A stretch of DNA of 64,000 bases from the NCBI RefSeq assembly GCF_038452265.1, contig NZ_CP151843.1, positions 1,432,079-1,496,078 of the forward strand. The letters run 5' to 3'. Origin of the DNA: Vibrio diazotrophicus (GTDB taxonomy: Bacteria; Pseudomonadota; Gammaproteobacteria; Enterobacterales; Vibrionaceae). Shown here in pieces: positions 17,860-25,771 of the stretch. Both the position numbers and the translations under genes were made by a program. Position 1 is the first letter of the stretch, and each line of letters starts with the position of its first letter. Under the pieces are notes generated by a model. The model saw nothing but the letters and a program-made list of their open reading frames with translations, was not told the origin of the DNA and ran no database searches.

Positions 17860-18759
17860 ATGAAATGGTCTTCTTGGCTTAAACATAGTGCTGTAGTGGT
17901 TAGTTATTGTTTGAGCTTCTTTGCTTCTGCTGTCACCGTTACGGACAGCCACGGTGAATTCTCAATTCAGTCAACGCCACAAAGAATTGTGGCACTTGAG
18001 TTCTCATTTGTTGATGCGCTGGTGGCTGTTGATGTAAGCCCAGTGGGTATTGCTGATGATAACGATCCAAGCCGATTGCTCCCTGCAGTCAGCGAGAAGC
18101 TGGGTGAATGGAAATCGGTAGGTACACGATCTCAACCAAGTTTAGAAGTGATTGCATCCCTCAAACCTGATCTGATCATTGCTGACGTAGACCGACACTC
18201 AGCGGTGTATAACGACCTAATGAAAATTGCGCCGACACTTCTGCTTCCTTCGCGCCGCGAGACCTATCAAGACAACCTAAAATCCGCGGCGATTATCGGT
18301 AAAGTGATAGGTAAAGAAGCTGAGATGACACAACGTTTGCAGCAGCATACACAATTGATGCAGGGCTATGCAAAGCAGTTACACGGACTTGAGCATCAAA
18401 CGGTACAGTTTGGTGTTGCACGCGAGAATGATTTCTTTGCACACTCATCGGAGTCTTACGCTGGTGGTGTGATTCAAGCGCTAGGGTTGAGTTCTCCAAA
18501 AGGGTTAAAGAATGAAAATGCTTCTCGCCAAATCAGCCTTGAACAGTTGCTGGCACTTAACCCAAATTATCTGATTGTTGGTGATTACACTCAAAACAGC
18601 ATCGTAAAACAGTGGCAGAAGCAGCCTTTGTGGAATGTGCTTAATGCTGTAAAAGCCAAACAAGTCTTCCATGTTGATGGAAATATGTGGGCGCGTTGCC
18701 GAGGCATTCTCGCTGCGGAATACATGGCAGCAGACTTGTTAAAGCTGGTTAAGTCTTAA
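17860..18759 (+). CDS. Periplasmic iron-siderophore-binding protein (FecB-like)
   Basis: A 299-residue family-8 substrate-binding protein that hands ferric siderophore to the inner-membrane importer. It has a signal peptide cleaved near FFASAVTV, the TPQRIVALEFSFVDALVAVD start typical of FecB/FhuD/FatB, and a late DGNMWARCRGILAAEYMA segment. The start is ATG 17860 with AAAAGG upstream; an in-frame GTG at 17821 is rejected because it would precede the signal peptide. The stop codon overlaps the next start (TAATG). Confidence 0.88.
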   Translation: MKWSSWLKHSAVVVSYCLSFFASAVTVTDSHGEFSIQSTPQRIVALEFSFVDALVAVDVSPVGIADDNDPSRLLPAVSEKLGEWKSVGTRSQPSLEVIASLKPDLIIADVDRHSAVYNDLMKIAPTLLLPSRRETYQDNLKSAAIIGKVIGKEAEMTQRLQQHTQLMQGYAKQLHGLEHQTVQFGVARENDFFAHSSESYAGGVIQALGLSSPKGLKNENASRQISLEQLLALNPNYLIVGDYTQNSIVKQWQKQPLWNVLNAVKAKQVFHVDGNMWARCRGILAAEYMAADLLKLVKS

Positions 18760-19751
18760 TGTATTTGGATATCAAAACGGTGAACGTGGTTACAGCTCTT
18801 ATTGTTAGCCTGTTACTGGTCACTTGGTTCGGTCTGTTTAGTTACTCTGCTGTGCCTGTGTCAGCATTGGATGCGATTGTTGGTATTTGGTCTCCAAGTT
18901 CTGATGTGATTGCTCATGTCATCGTGCAGGACATTCGGCTCCCTCGTGTACTTGAAGCTGCTCTAGTTGGAGCGAGTCTTTCCTGTGCTGGTGCGTTAAT
19001 GCAAGGTTTAACCCGTAATCCGTTAGCATCGCCAAGCGTATTTGGTGTCAATGCTGGTGCCGCGTTAGGAATCGCATTGGCGACGACGATCTTCTCTTCT
19101 AACATTATTTCAAGCCCGATCGCCGCGATGATTGGCGGCTTTGTCGCTTGGGTTCTTGTTATGGTTTTGGGAGGCGCTTGGAAAATGGGTGCGGAGCGAG
19201 GGAAACTTGTTCTCGCTGGTATCGCGATCTCTGCGTTATGTGGTGCTTTAACCAAAGCCAGTGTGATTCTAGTTGAGGAACAAGCAGCGAGTGTGATGGT
19301 GTGGCTTGCAGGATCATTCGCACATGTTAGTTGGGATACTTGGGCATGGAGCTGGCCTAGCTTATTCTCCGCACTGATATTGAGTTTGCTGCTAGCCCCG
19401 AAAGTGAATTTGCTGGCAATGGGTGATGAACGGGTAAAAAGCCTTGGCGTAAACCTGAACTTGCTCAGAGCTGCTATTGCGTTGGCGGTTTTGGTACTAG
19501 TGGGCGTAAGCGTGAGCAGTGTTGGAGCCATAGCTTTTGTTGGTCTTATTGTGCCGCATATTGGCCGTCTGTTAGTGGGATATGATTACCGTATATTGCT
19601 ACCTGTATCCATGTTACTTGGTGCTGTGTTAACCATTGGCGCAGACATTCTTAGCCGCGCTGTGGTATTTCCAACCGAAACTCCAGCTGGAGCCGTATTA
19701 GCAATCATCGGTGCGCCGTGTTTCTTGTATTTAGTTAGGCAAAAACGATGA
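18759..19751 (+). CDS. Iron-siderophore ABC transporter permease (FecC-like)
   Basis: A 330-residue inner-membrane permease of the FecCD/BtuC family with about 9-10 helices. Typical segments are RLPRVLEAALVGASLSCAGALMQGLTRNPLASPSVFG and a late VGLIVPHIGRLLVG coupling helix region. It forms the channel with the next gene's product. Translation is coupled: the start overlaps the upstream stop by one base, and the next gene overlaps by four. Confidence 0.9.
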   Translation: MYLDIKTVNVVTALIVSLLLVTWFGLFSYSAVPVSALDAIVGIWSPSSDVIAHVIVQDIRLPRVLEAALVGASLSCAGALMQGLTRNPLASPSVFGVNAGAALGIALATTIFSSNIISSPIAAMIGGFVAWVLVMVLGGAWKMGAERGKLVLAGIAISALCGALTKASVILVEEQAASVMVWLAGSFAHVSWDTWAWSWPSLFSALILSLLLAPKVNLLAMGDERVKSLGVNLNLLRAAIALAVLVLVGVSVSSVGAIAFVGLIVPHIGRLLVGYDYRILLPVSMLLGAVLTIGADILSRAVVFPTETPAGAVLAIIGAPCFLYLVRQKR

Positions 19752-20710
19752 CTTCAGTTTTACGTACACAAATCATTCTGCTCGTGTTTGTTGTCATCGC
19801 TATTGTGTCGAACTTAAGTTTTGGGGCGGTAAATTTAACTTCCCAACAGGTATGGCAAGGTTTTTTTTCTGGCAGTGAACACTACTTCACCATTCATGAG
19901 TATCGTTTTCCGCGAGTTTTAATTGCTGTATTGGTTGGCGCTATGTTGGCAAGTTCAGGGGTGCTCATTCAAGGGGTGATTCGTAACCCACTTGCTTCAC
20001 CGGACATCTTGGGGGTAAGCCATGGGGCAGGTTTGGGCGCAGTGGTAGTTATGACACTGTTTCCAGCTATTTCTGTTTACTGGCTTCCTTTAGCTGCGCT
20101 AATTGGCGGAATAACTTCGGCACTCTTACTTGCGTTAGTGTGCGGCGGAAATGCGGCTCCGGTTCGTTTAGCCATTACTGGCGTAGCACTGGCGGCTTTA
20201 TACAGCAGTGGTATCGATTTCCTTATCCTCACTCAGCCATTAGAAATCAACAATGCGCTGCTCTGGCTGACAGGCAGTTTATGGGGAAGAAGTTGGACTC
20301 AGTTAGCCATGCTATTACCGTGGTTAGTTTTGATACCTGCGGTTTTTTGGCTTAGTCAGGCGTTAAACTTGCTTACATTGGGCGATGAAAGGGCCTGTAA
20401 CTTGGGTATCTCGGTGCCTTGGGTGAGGGGGCTCGCTTTGTTTGTGGCTGTCATTTGGACTTCAGCTTCAGTCGCTGTTTGTGGGCCAATTAGTTTCCTC
20501 GGTTTAGTGGCTCCTCATTTAGCACGTCAGTTAGTGGGTGGGCGTCATCAGGCTTTATTACCCACATCAATGCTGGTTGGGGCTTTTCTACTGCTGGTTG
20601 CTGACTTGGTTGCTCGTGTCATTGACCCGCCAATTGAACTTCCAGCGGGTATTATGACTGCGATTATTGGCGCACCCTATTTCTTGTATCTATTGTTCAA
20701 AATGAGATAG
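19748..20710 (+). CDS. Iron-siderophore ABC transporter permease (FecD-like)
   Basis: A 320-residue FecCD-family permease, partner of the preceding gene. It has YRFPRVLIAVLVGAMLASSGVLIQG near the N-terminus, RNPLASPDILG and a late FLGLVAPHLARQLVG coupling segment. The overlap is an ATGA with the upstream stop. The two permeases form a heterodimer, as in FecCD. Confidence 0.9.
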   Translation: MTSVLRTQIILLVFVVIAIVSNLSFGAVNLTSQQVWQGFFSGSEHYFTIHEYRFPRVLIAVLVGAMLASSGVLIQGVIRNPLASPDILGVSHGAGLGAVVVMTLFPAISVYWLPLAALIGGITSALLLALVCGGNAAPVRLAITGVALAALYSSGIDFLILTQPLEINNALLWLTGSLWGRSWTQLAMLLPWLVLIPAVFWLSQALNLLTLGDERACNLGISVPWVRGLALFVAVIWTSASVAVCGPISFLGLVAPHLARQLVGGRHQALLPTSMLVGAFLLLVADLVARVIDPPIELPAGIMTAIIGAPYFLYLLFKMR

Positions 20711-20713
20711 CTC

Positions 20714-21481
20714 ATGGGTTTAACTACTGAAAATTTAATTGTCGGTTATGGCGGCACACCCATTGTTAAAGGTGTCAATGTCACCGTACCTGAAGGAAAA
20801 ATTACCGCTCTTTTAGGGCCAAATGGTTGCGGAAAATCGACCTTATTGAAGGCGATATCTCGAATTTTGAAAGTACAAAGCGGCGCAGTTTTGTGGCAGG
20901 GAGAAAGGATTGAGCAGATATCTTCTCGTCAACTAGCACAACAATTGGCTCTGTTACCTCAATCTCAAGAACCACCCGAAGGTGTCACTGTCCGAGACGC
21001 GGTTTCTTATGGTCGCAGCCCTTATACTGGTTTCTGGGGGCAGCTATCTGCTCATGATAAAGCGATTGTTGAACAATCAATGAAAGCCACTGGCGTTGAG
21101 AGTTTTGCAGAACGAGCGGTTACCGATCTTTCCGGAGGCCAAAGACAACGTGTTTGGTTGGCTATGACGTTAGCACAAGACACAGACTACATATTGCTTG
21201 ATGAGCCAACCACTTATCTCGATATGAACCATCAAGTGGAGTTGATGAAGCTGCTGCGTAAGTTGAATCAGCAAGGAAAAACTATCGTGACGGTGTTGCA
21301 TGATATCAATCAGGCTTGTCGCTATTGCGACCATTTAATTGTGATGCAGGAAGGGCAGGTGATCAGCGAAGGGGCTCCGGATGTTGTACTTACGTCTGAG
21401 TTGCTTGCAAAAGTATTCGAACTGGATGCGCAAATTCATCCATGTCCGATTACTCAAACTCCTATGTGTATCGTCCGTTAA
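20714..21481 (+). CDS. Iron-siderophore ABC transporter ATP-binding protein (FecE-like)
   Basis: A 255-residue ABC ATPase. The Walker A motif is GPNGCGKSTL, the Q-loop region is ALLPQSQEPPEGVTV, the signature is LSGGQRQR, Walker B is DYILLDEPTTYLD, and the switch histidine is in VLHDINQ. This is the FepC/FecE subgroup that powers siderophore import. It starts three bases after the second permease and ends the operon. Confidence 0.92.
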   Translation: MGLTTENLIVGYGGTPIVKGVNVTVPEGKITALLGPNGCGKSTLLKAISRILKVQSGAVLWQGERIEQISSRQLAQQLALLPQSQEPPEGVTVRDAVSYGRSPYTGFWGQLSAHDKAIVEQSMKATGVESFAERAVTDLSGGQRQRVWLAMTLAQDTDYILLDEPTTYLDMNHQVELMKLLRKLNQQGKTIVTVLHDINQACRYCDHLIVMQEGQVISEGAPDVVLTSELLAKVFELDAQIHPCPITQTPMCIVR

Positions 21482-21504
21482 CTCTTTGTTTTAGCATCTC
21501 ATTA

Positions 21505-21530
21505 TTCGCTTTCCCTGCAAGGAAAGCGAA
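21505..21530 (+). terminator. Perfect hairpin after the siderophore operon
   Basis: TTCGCTTTCC and GGAAAGCGAA form a 10-bp perfect stem with a 6-nt loop, 24 nt past the last stop. No T-tract follows directly, so it may be a 3'-end stabiliser or a factor-dependent stop. Confidence 0.5.
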
Positions 21531-21678
21531 GCTTCTCAGCCTCTTCGTTTTCACTTCCTTCTTTGGTTATCCTCCCCTTGTTATTTGCCAAAGTATGATG
21601 ATTTTTTCATCAGTTACGTGTGTTATGAGCACATAACAACAAAAACGATAACAGAGCCAATAACGGAAAGAGAAGATT

Positions 21679-22770
21679 ATGAACCTGAGACAACAACTGC
21701 AAAAAGCGTTTGATGAAAGTGGAGAAAACTTGGTGGTAGGTAGTGAACAACTTTGCCCTATTGAACCTTCCGTCCTTGCTGAGATCACCGAAGATTCGCC
21801 TCTGGTTGTCAGAGTGATTCGCTCAGGGCTGACCGCAGAAGTTTTCCACCTAAGAATCAATGGTAAAGACTACAACCTGAAAAAGCGCCGCACAGTGGCA
21901 AAAGTAGCTAACTTAGACGGTCAGTATTCTTTTCTCAATGAAGTTCAGCGACGTAATGACCTACAAAAACTCAAGCAGCAATCAGATACTGCGCAAAGAC
22001 TTAGCCATATAGTGCCAACGATCTACGCTAACTACCGTCTAGGAATTATTTTGTCGCCGTGGATTGAAGGGCATCATATTCAGCAACTCACGCCGGATTT
22101 GATTCAACAGTTGTTCACCACACTGCAGGCGTGTGAAGAACACGGTTTGATGGAATGGGATCTATGCAGCGGCAACTTGCTGGTGGATCAACATCAACAT
22201 CAACAGCTTTGGCTGTTCGACTTCGGCTATATGTACTCGTTTGATCCCAAAGCAGACTTCAACAGCAACGGAACCGCCGATCCTTTATTTCATATGGTGG
22301 AACGCTTCGAAACGCGTTTCTTTTTTGGCTGGCTGCTGAAAAATGCTTGCTCTTTGGCTGAACAACTGGAGCTGTACCGGACGCTAAAACAAATTGCTGT
22401 GGAGGTTTATCAGCAAAAAATCACGTGGCTTAAAGCGCAACAAGCAAAAGTTATGGTGATCAATCACTTTGAAAGTCTTATTGAAAGTTGGCAGAAAGCG
22501 TTAACCAGTGATGATGAACTTTTACATCTGTTTCAACTAGAGTCTTTCCGTTCCCATGTGCTTGATATTGATGATGACATCGACGGCCAATCCTGTACCG
22601 AATTAACTTTAAAACGCATATCTCTGGTGCTTGATGTTCTGGCGAGCGACTTTGATTATTTGAATAAAAGCGGTGGTTTGTTTTATGGCAACAAAGGCAA
22701 ATCACAACAAGCGCTCATTGAGCAATATGAGCAGAAACGAGAGTTGGCAGAGGAATATCAGTTGCGATAG
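21679..22770 (+). CDS. Protein-kinase-fold phosphotransferase of unknown substrate
   Basis: A 363-residue cytosolic protein. It shows the skeleton of a kinase fold: a candidate ATP-anchoring lysine in YNLKKRR (about Lys68), a helix-C glutamate around 87, a catalytic-loop equivalent MEWDLCSGNLL (Asp161, Asn166) and a DFG motif in LFDFGYM (Asp181). The conserved HRD histidine is absent, as in lipopolysaccharide-core kinases and small-molecule phosphotransferases. The C-terminal third is helical and unassigned. AGAGAAG precedes the start. It is about 200 bp downstream of the siderophore operon, beyond a hairpin, so probably separate. Confidence 0.65.
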   Translation: MNLRQQLQKAFDESGENLVVGSEQLCPIEPSVLAEITEDSPLVVRVIRSGLTAEVFHLRINGKDYNLKKRRTVAKVANLDGQYSFLNEVQRRNDLQKLKQQSDTAQRLSHIVPTIYANYRLGIILSPWIEGHHIQQLTPDLIQQLFTTLQACEEHGLMEWDLCSGNLLVDQHQHQQLWLFDFGYMYSFDPKADFNSNGTADPLFHMVERFETRFFFGWLLKNACSLAEQLELYRTLKQIAVEVYQQKITWLKAQQAKVMVINHFESLIESWQKALTSDDELLHLFQLESFRSHVLDIDDDIDGQSCTELTLKRISLVLDVLASDFDYLNKSGGLFYGNKGKSQQALIEQYEQKRELAEEYQLR

Positions 22771-22845
22771 CGGAAGGATAGAAAGAGCATTGAATTTTTG
22801 CCGAGAGTTGCTAGTCAATCACTAACACTTGCGGCGAGCAATGAC

Positions 22846-22891
22846 GAAAAAATTAAGCCTCCAAATTCCATAGGAGGAACTGGAGGCTTAA
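22846..22891 (-). terminator. Terminator of the Lpp-like gene
   Basis: On the minus strand TTAAGCCTCCA pairs with TGGAGGCTTAA around a GTTCCTCCTATGGAATT loop that itself can pair, followed by TTTTTT. It lies about 34 nt past the stop codon. Confidence 0.9.
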
Positions 22892-22924
22892 GAAACTCAA
22901 TCTGCGTGCAGTTGGGTTGAAATC

Positions 22925-23194
22925 TTATTTAGTATAAGACTGAGCGATGTTGTCGATACGCTCATTTGCGCGTGCAGCTTCTTCTTGTGCTGCCATTGCA
23001 GAATCAGATGCTGCATTCACTTTTGAAGCTAGAGCAGAGTGCTCGCTCTTAAGTGCTGCAACTTCGTCGTTAAGCTGACTAACTTGGCTGTTTAGCTCGT
23101 CCAATTTTGCTGTTGTTGCTTCGTCAGGACCTGATGCACAACCTGCTAGTAATAGTACAGATGACGCTGCTGCCGCGATTAACATCTTGTTCAT
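22925..23194 (-). CDS. lpp: Lpp-like (Braun-type) outer-membrane lipoprotein
   Basis: An 89-residue lipoprotein. The signal peptide ends in the lipobox LLAGC (Cys19). The mature part is an alanine-rich heptad-repeat coiled coil that would trimerise, and the C-terminus is YTK, whose terminal lysine can be cross-linked to peptidoglycan as in Lpp. AAGGAG lies before the ATG, and a strong terminator follows, as expected for an abundant monocistronic mRNA. Confidence 0.9.
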   Translation of the reverse strand: MNKMLIAAAASSVLLLAGCASGPDEATTAKLDELNSQVSQLNDEVAALKSEHSALASKVNAASDSAMAAQEEAARANERIDNIAQSYTK

Positions 23195-23261
23195 ATGAAC
23201 TCCTTGATTTTATGTAAATATCAAAACGTCCTATACATTCTTTTCCATATAGTGACGAGTT

Positions 23262-23277
23262 ATAGTGTAGACACTAT
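23262..23277. promoter_or_regulatory. Palindrome in the lpp/helicase divergent region
   Basis: ATAGTGT-AG-ACACTAT is an inverted repeat with 7-bp arms, with an extra TATAGTG copy just to the left (near 23249). It lies 68-83 bp upstream of the lpp-like start codon. It may be an operator; no regulator can be named. The rest of 23195-23534 shows no gene. Confidence 0.3.
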
Positions 23278-23534
23278 TTTACGCTTCGCCTAATCAGTAA
23301 AAGTCAAAATAACCCAAAATAATGTCAATGAATCAAATGATTGTGTGAATTCTTACTGATAAGAATTACTTTAGCACCAAATTTGACTGTAGTGCATATA
23401 CTATTTAAGTGTTATGAAGAGAATATTTTCTGTGATCTCTATCTATTAGCGCACTATTCGCGGTATCATACTGCGCTTTGATTTTGACCATTTAGCCACA
23501 CGTGTTCGGCTACCCCACTGATTTGGAGAATCCT

Positions 23535-24866
23535 TTGCAGTTTAAAGATTTAGGCTTAGACAATCGCTTATTGAAAAACTTAGCACACTACGATTTCAAA
23601 CAAGCGACCGAAATCCAGAAGATCGCTATTCCTGTTGCTATTGCAGGAAAAGATGTATTGGCGTCTTCGAAAACTGGTTCCGGTAAAACATTAGCCTTCT
23701 TACTTCCTACTCTGCATAAAGCTTTAAAAACAAAGGCTTTTTCAGCAAAAGATCCGCGCGCAGTGATTTTATTGCCAACGCGCGAATTGGCGAAGCAAGT
23801 GTATGGTGAATTACGCGTTATGTTGGGTGGTTTGAGCTACACAGGTACGCTTATCACTGGTGGTGAGAACTTTAACGACCAAGTGAAAGCGCTGAGCCGT
23901 TACCCTCGATTTATCGTTGCGACTCCGGGCCGTCTTGCGGATCACCTTGAACACCGTTCGTTGTTTTTAGATGGTGTGGATACTCTGATTCTTGATGAAG
24001 CAGACCGTATGTTGGATCTGGGTTTTGCCCCTCAACTACGTCACATTCATAAAGCGGCGAAACATCGTCGTCGTCAGACGCTGATGTTCTCTGCAACATT
24101 GGATCACGCTGAAGTCAACGATATCGCAGCTGAGATGTTAAATGACCCGCGTCGTATTTCAGTGGGTGTCTCAAACGAGCAGCACAAAGACATTCGTCAA
24201 CGCTTCTACCTGTGTGATCACCTAGACCACAAAGAAGCGTTACTAGACCGAGTTCTGCACGACGCAGAATATCGTCAGGTTATTATCTTCACGGCAACGC
24301 GCGCAGATACCGAACGTTTAACCGATAAGCTTAATGAGATGAAGCTGAAAGCGGTGGCGCTAAGTGGAAGTTTGAACCAAGCGCAACGTAATACCATTAT
24401 GAGTCAGTTTGAGCGTGCAGTGTTTAAGATTCTGGTGACCACTGATGTTGCATCTCGCGGTCTGGATATTGCCAATGTGACTCACGTTATCAACTTTGAT
24501 ATGCCAAAACACACCGAAGAATACGTTCACCGTGTGGGTCGTACAGGTCGTGCTGGTAACAAAGGGGATGCGGTCTCTTTCGTTGGTCCTAAAGACTGGG
24601 ATAGCTTCAAACGCGTAGAAGCGTTTTTGCAGCAAGATATTCAATTTGAAGAGTTGGAAGGGTTAACTGGCAAGTTTAAGGGCCTTAAACCTAGACAGCC
24701 AGTGCGCAAAGCAAGTGACCAAGCAAACAAGAATGTGAAGTCGCAAGCGAAGAAGGTAGCGAAGAAACCTGTTAAACGCGATAAGAGCTTCTATAAAAAC
24801 GTCGCTGTGGGTGACAATGTCTTCATTCCGAAGAAGAAAGTTGCCCCTAAAGTAGATGAAGAATAA
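23535..24866 (+). CDS. DEAD-box ATP-dependent RNA helicase
   Basis: A 443-residue RNA helicase. Motifs in order: Q motif (ATEIQKIAIPVA), I (ASSKTGSGKT), Ia (PTRELAKQ), GG, Ib (TPGRL), II (DEAD), III (SAT), IV (IIFTATRADTERL), V (TTDVASRGLDI) and VI (HRVGRTGRAG). A basic, lysine-rich tail of about 60 residues would bind RNA. The start is probably the TTG at 23535 behind GGAGAA (MQFKDLGLD); an upstream GTG at 23502 has no ribosome-binding site. The exact E. coli counterpart (RhlE/SrmB type) is uncertain. Confidence 0.9.
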   Translation: MQFKDLGLDNRLLKNLAHYDFKQATEIQKIAIPVAIAGKDVLASSKTGSGKTLAFLLPTLHKALKTKAFSAKDPRAVILLPTRELAKQVYGELRVMLGGLSYTGTLITGGENFNDQVKALSRYPRFIVATPGRLADHLEHRSLFLDGVDTLILDEADRMLDLGFAPQLRHIHKAAKHRRRQTLMFSATLDHAEVNDIAAEMLNDPRRISVGVSNEQHKDIRQRFYLCDHLDHKEALLDRVLHDAEYRQVIIFTATRADTERLTDKLNEMKLKAVALSGSLNQAQRNTIMSQFERAVFKILVTTDVASRGLDIANVTHVINFDMPKHTEEYVHRVGRTGRAGNKGDAVSFVGPKDWDSFKRVEAFLQQDIQFEELEGLTGKFKGLKPRQPVRKASDQANKNVKSQAKKVAKKPVKRDKSFYKNVAVGDNVFIPKKKVAPKVDEE

Positions 24867-24893
24867 TCCGAAAGATTATCTGCTAGATAAAAC

Positions 24894-24919
24894 AATGCCG
24901 CTTAAACAGCGGCATTTTT
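24894..24919 (+). terminator. Rho-independent terminator of the helicase gene
   Basis: AATGCCGCT and AGCGGCATT pair around a 5-nt loop and run into TTTTT. Confidence 0.9.
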
Positions 24920-25014
24920 GTCTGTGTCATATGGTGCTGTTACTACTCTCTATACCTACAAAATCTGCACCTATTAGATTGCGTCTAAGTCTGGTGAGAT
25001 AAAAAAGTCCTATT

Positions 25015-25052
25015 CTTAATTTTCCTTAAGCTTTCCTTAAGCTTTCCTTAAG
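25015..25052 (+). promoter_or_regulatory. Array of PmrA/QseB-type CTTAAG boxes at the operon promoter
   Basis: CTTAAG occurs at 25025, 25036 and 25047, exactly 11 bp apart with the spacer CTTTC, preceded by CTTAAT at 25015. Known PmrA boxes are YTTAAK-N5-YTTAAK, the direct-repeat site of PmrA/QseB-type response regulators. The last copy overlaps the expected -35 position of a TATAGC -10 element (25074). The operon that follows ends with a QseB-like regulator gene, so autoregulation is likely. Confidence 0.75.
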
Positions 25053-25099
25053 TTTACTTATTTAAGCTCTCTCTATAGCTAGCAGAGAGGGCTTCTTGT

Positions 25100-25771
25100 A
25101 TGGCAGATTTCTTTCCATCTCACCCATTTAAGCTTGAGATTATCGACCGCATTCATCCGCAACGTAGTGAGATTGAAAACTACATTGCCCAGCGTTATTC
25201 CTTAGCATTTGATGCTCATTTAAATTCCTTTATGCCCACATTTATGGCTTTGATGGAAGGCGAGGAGATTCGTTCACTATGCGGTTTCCGTGTCGCCAGC
25301 AACGAATCACTATTTTTGGAACAGTATCTAGATGAACCGGCAGATCAGCTTTTGAACAAAGTGTTCTATCGCTCTCTATCTGATCAATCCACAAATCATC
25401 CAGAAGAACACGGTACTCAACCGCGCATAGAGCGTAGCAAGCTTATTGAGTTCGGACAGCTCGCTTCATTTTCGAAAGGCTTTTCTACGCTTCATTTTCT
25501 GCTAATGACTCAAAAGCTGGTGGAGAGTGGTTATGAATGGTGCATTTTTACCGCTACTGATCCGCTGTACGCCATGATGTCGCGACTCGGTTTGGAAACC
25601 ACAGTGCTAGCTGAGGCTGACCCTTCAAGAATTCCCGATGCGACCTACACATGGGGCAACTACTACCAACATCAACCGCGTATTGTTGCGGGTAACCTGA
25701 AACAGGGGCTCGCGCATCTTGAGGCTTTGTTTGCTGAAAAGGTGTGTCGTGCACGTGGAGGTGCACTGTGA
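25100..25771 (+). CDS. Thermostable-hemolysin-family protein (GNAT-like fold)
   Basis: A 223-residue protein of the family named after the Vibrio thermostable hemolysin (delta-VPH). It has no signal peptide. The family looks related to GNAT/autoinducer-synthase folds, with a central region like CGFRVASNESLFLEQYLDEP, ERSKLIEFGQLASF and FTATDPLYAMMSRLG. A true pore-forming role is doubtful given the lack of secretion signal and the enzyme neighbours; an acyl- or aminoacyl-transfer role is more plausible (inference). First gene of the operon; its stop overlaps the next start (GTGA). Confidence 0.8.
   Translation: MADFFPSHPFKLEIIDRIHPQRSEIENYIAQRYSLAFDAHLNSFMPTFMALMEGEEIRSLCGFRVASNESLFLEQYLDEPADQLLNKVFYRSLSDQSTNHPEEHGTQPRIERSKLIEFGQLASFSKGFSTLHFLLMTQKLVESGYEWCIFTATDPLYAMMSRLGLETTVLAEADPSRIPDATYTWGNYYQHQPRIVAGNLKQGLAHLEALFAEKVCRARGGAL

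Noticed and set aside
18914..19531. 205-codon open frame on the minus strand
   Set aside because: Antisense to the clear FecC-like permease gene; the translation has no motif and low-complexity composition typical of a shadow frame.
23535..24866. GTG at 23502 as the start of the helicase gene
   Set aside because: The added residues are not part of the family and the GGAGAA lies just before the TTG at 23535.
25021..25053. Short tandem 11-bp repeats as a possible microsatellite or CRISPR-like array
   Set aside because: Unit, spacing and promoter position match PmrA-type regulator boxes; no spacers or cas genes.
25100..25771. Treating the hemolysin-family gene as a secreted toxin
   Set aside because: No signal peptide or pore-forming motif; it is translationally coupled to metabolic enzymes.
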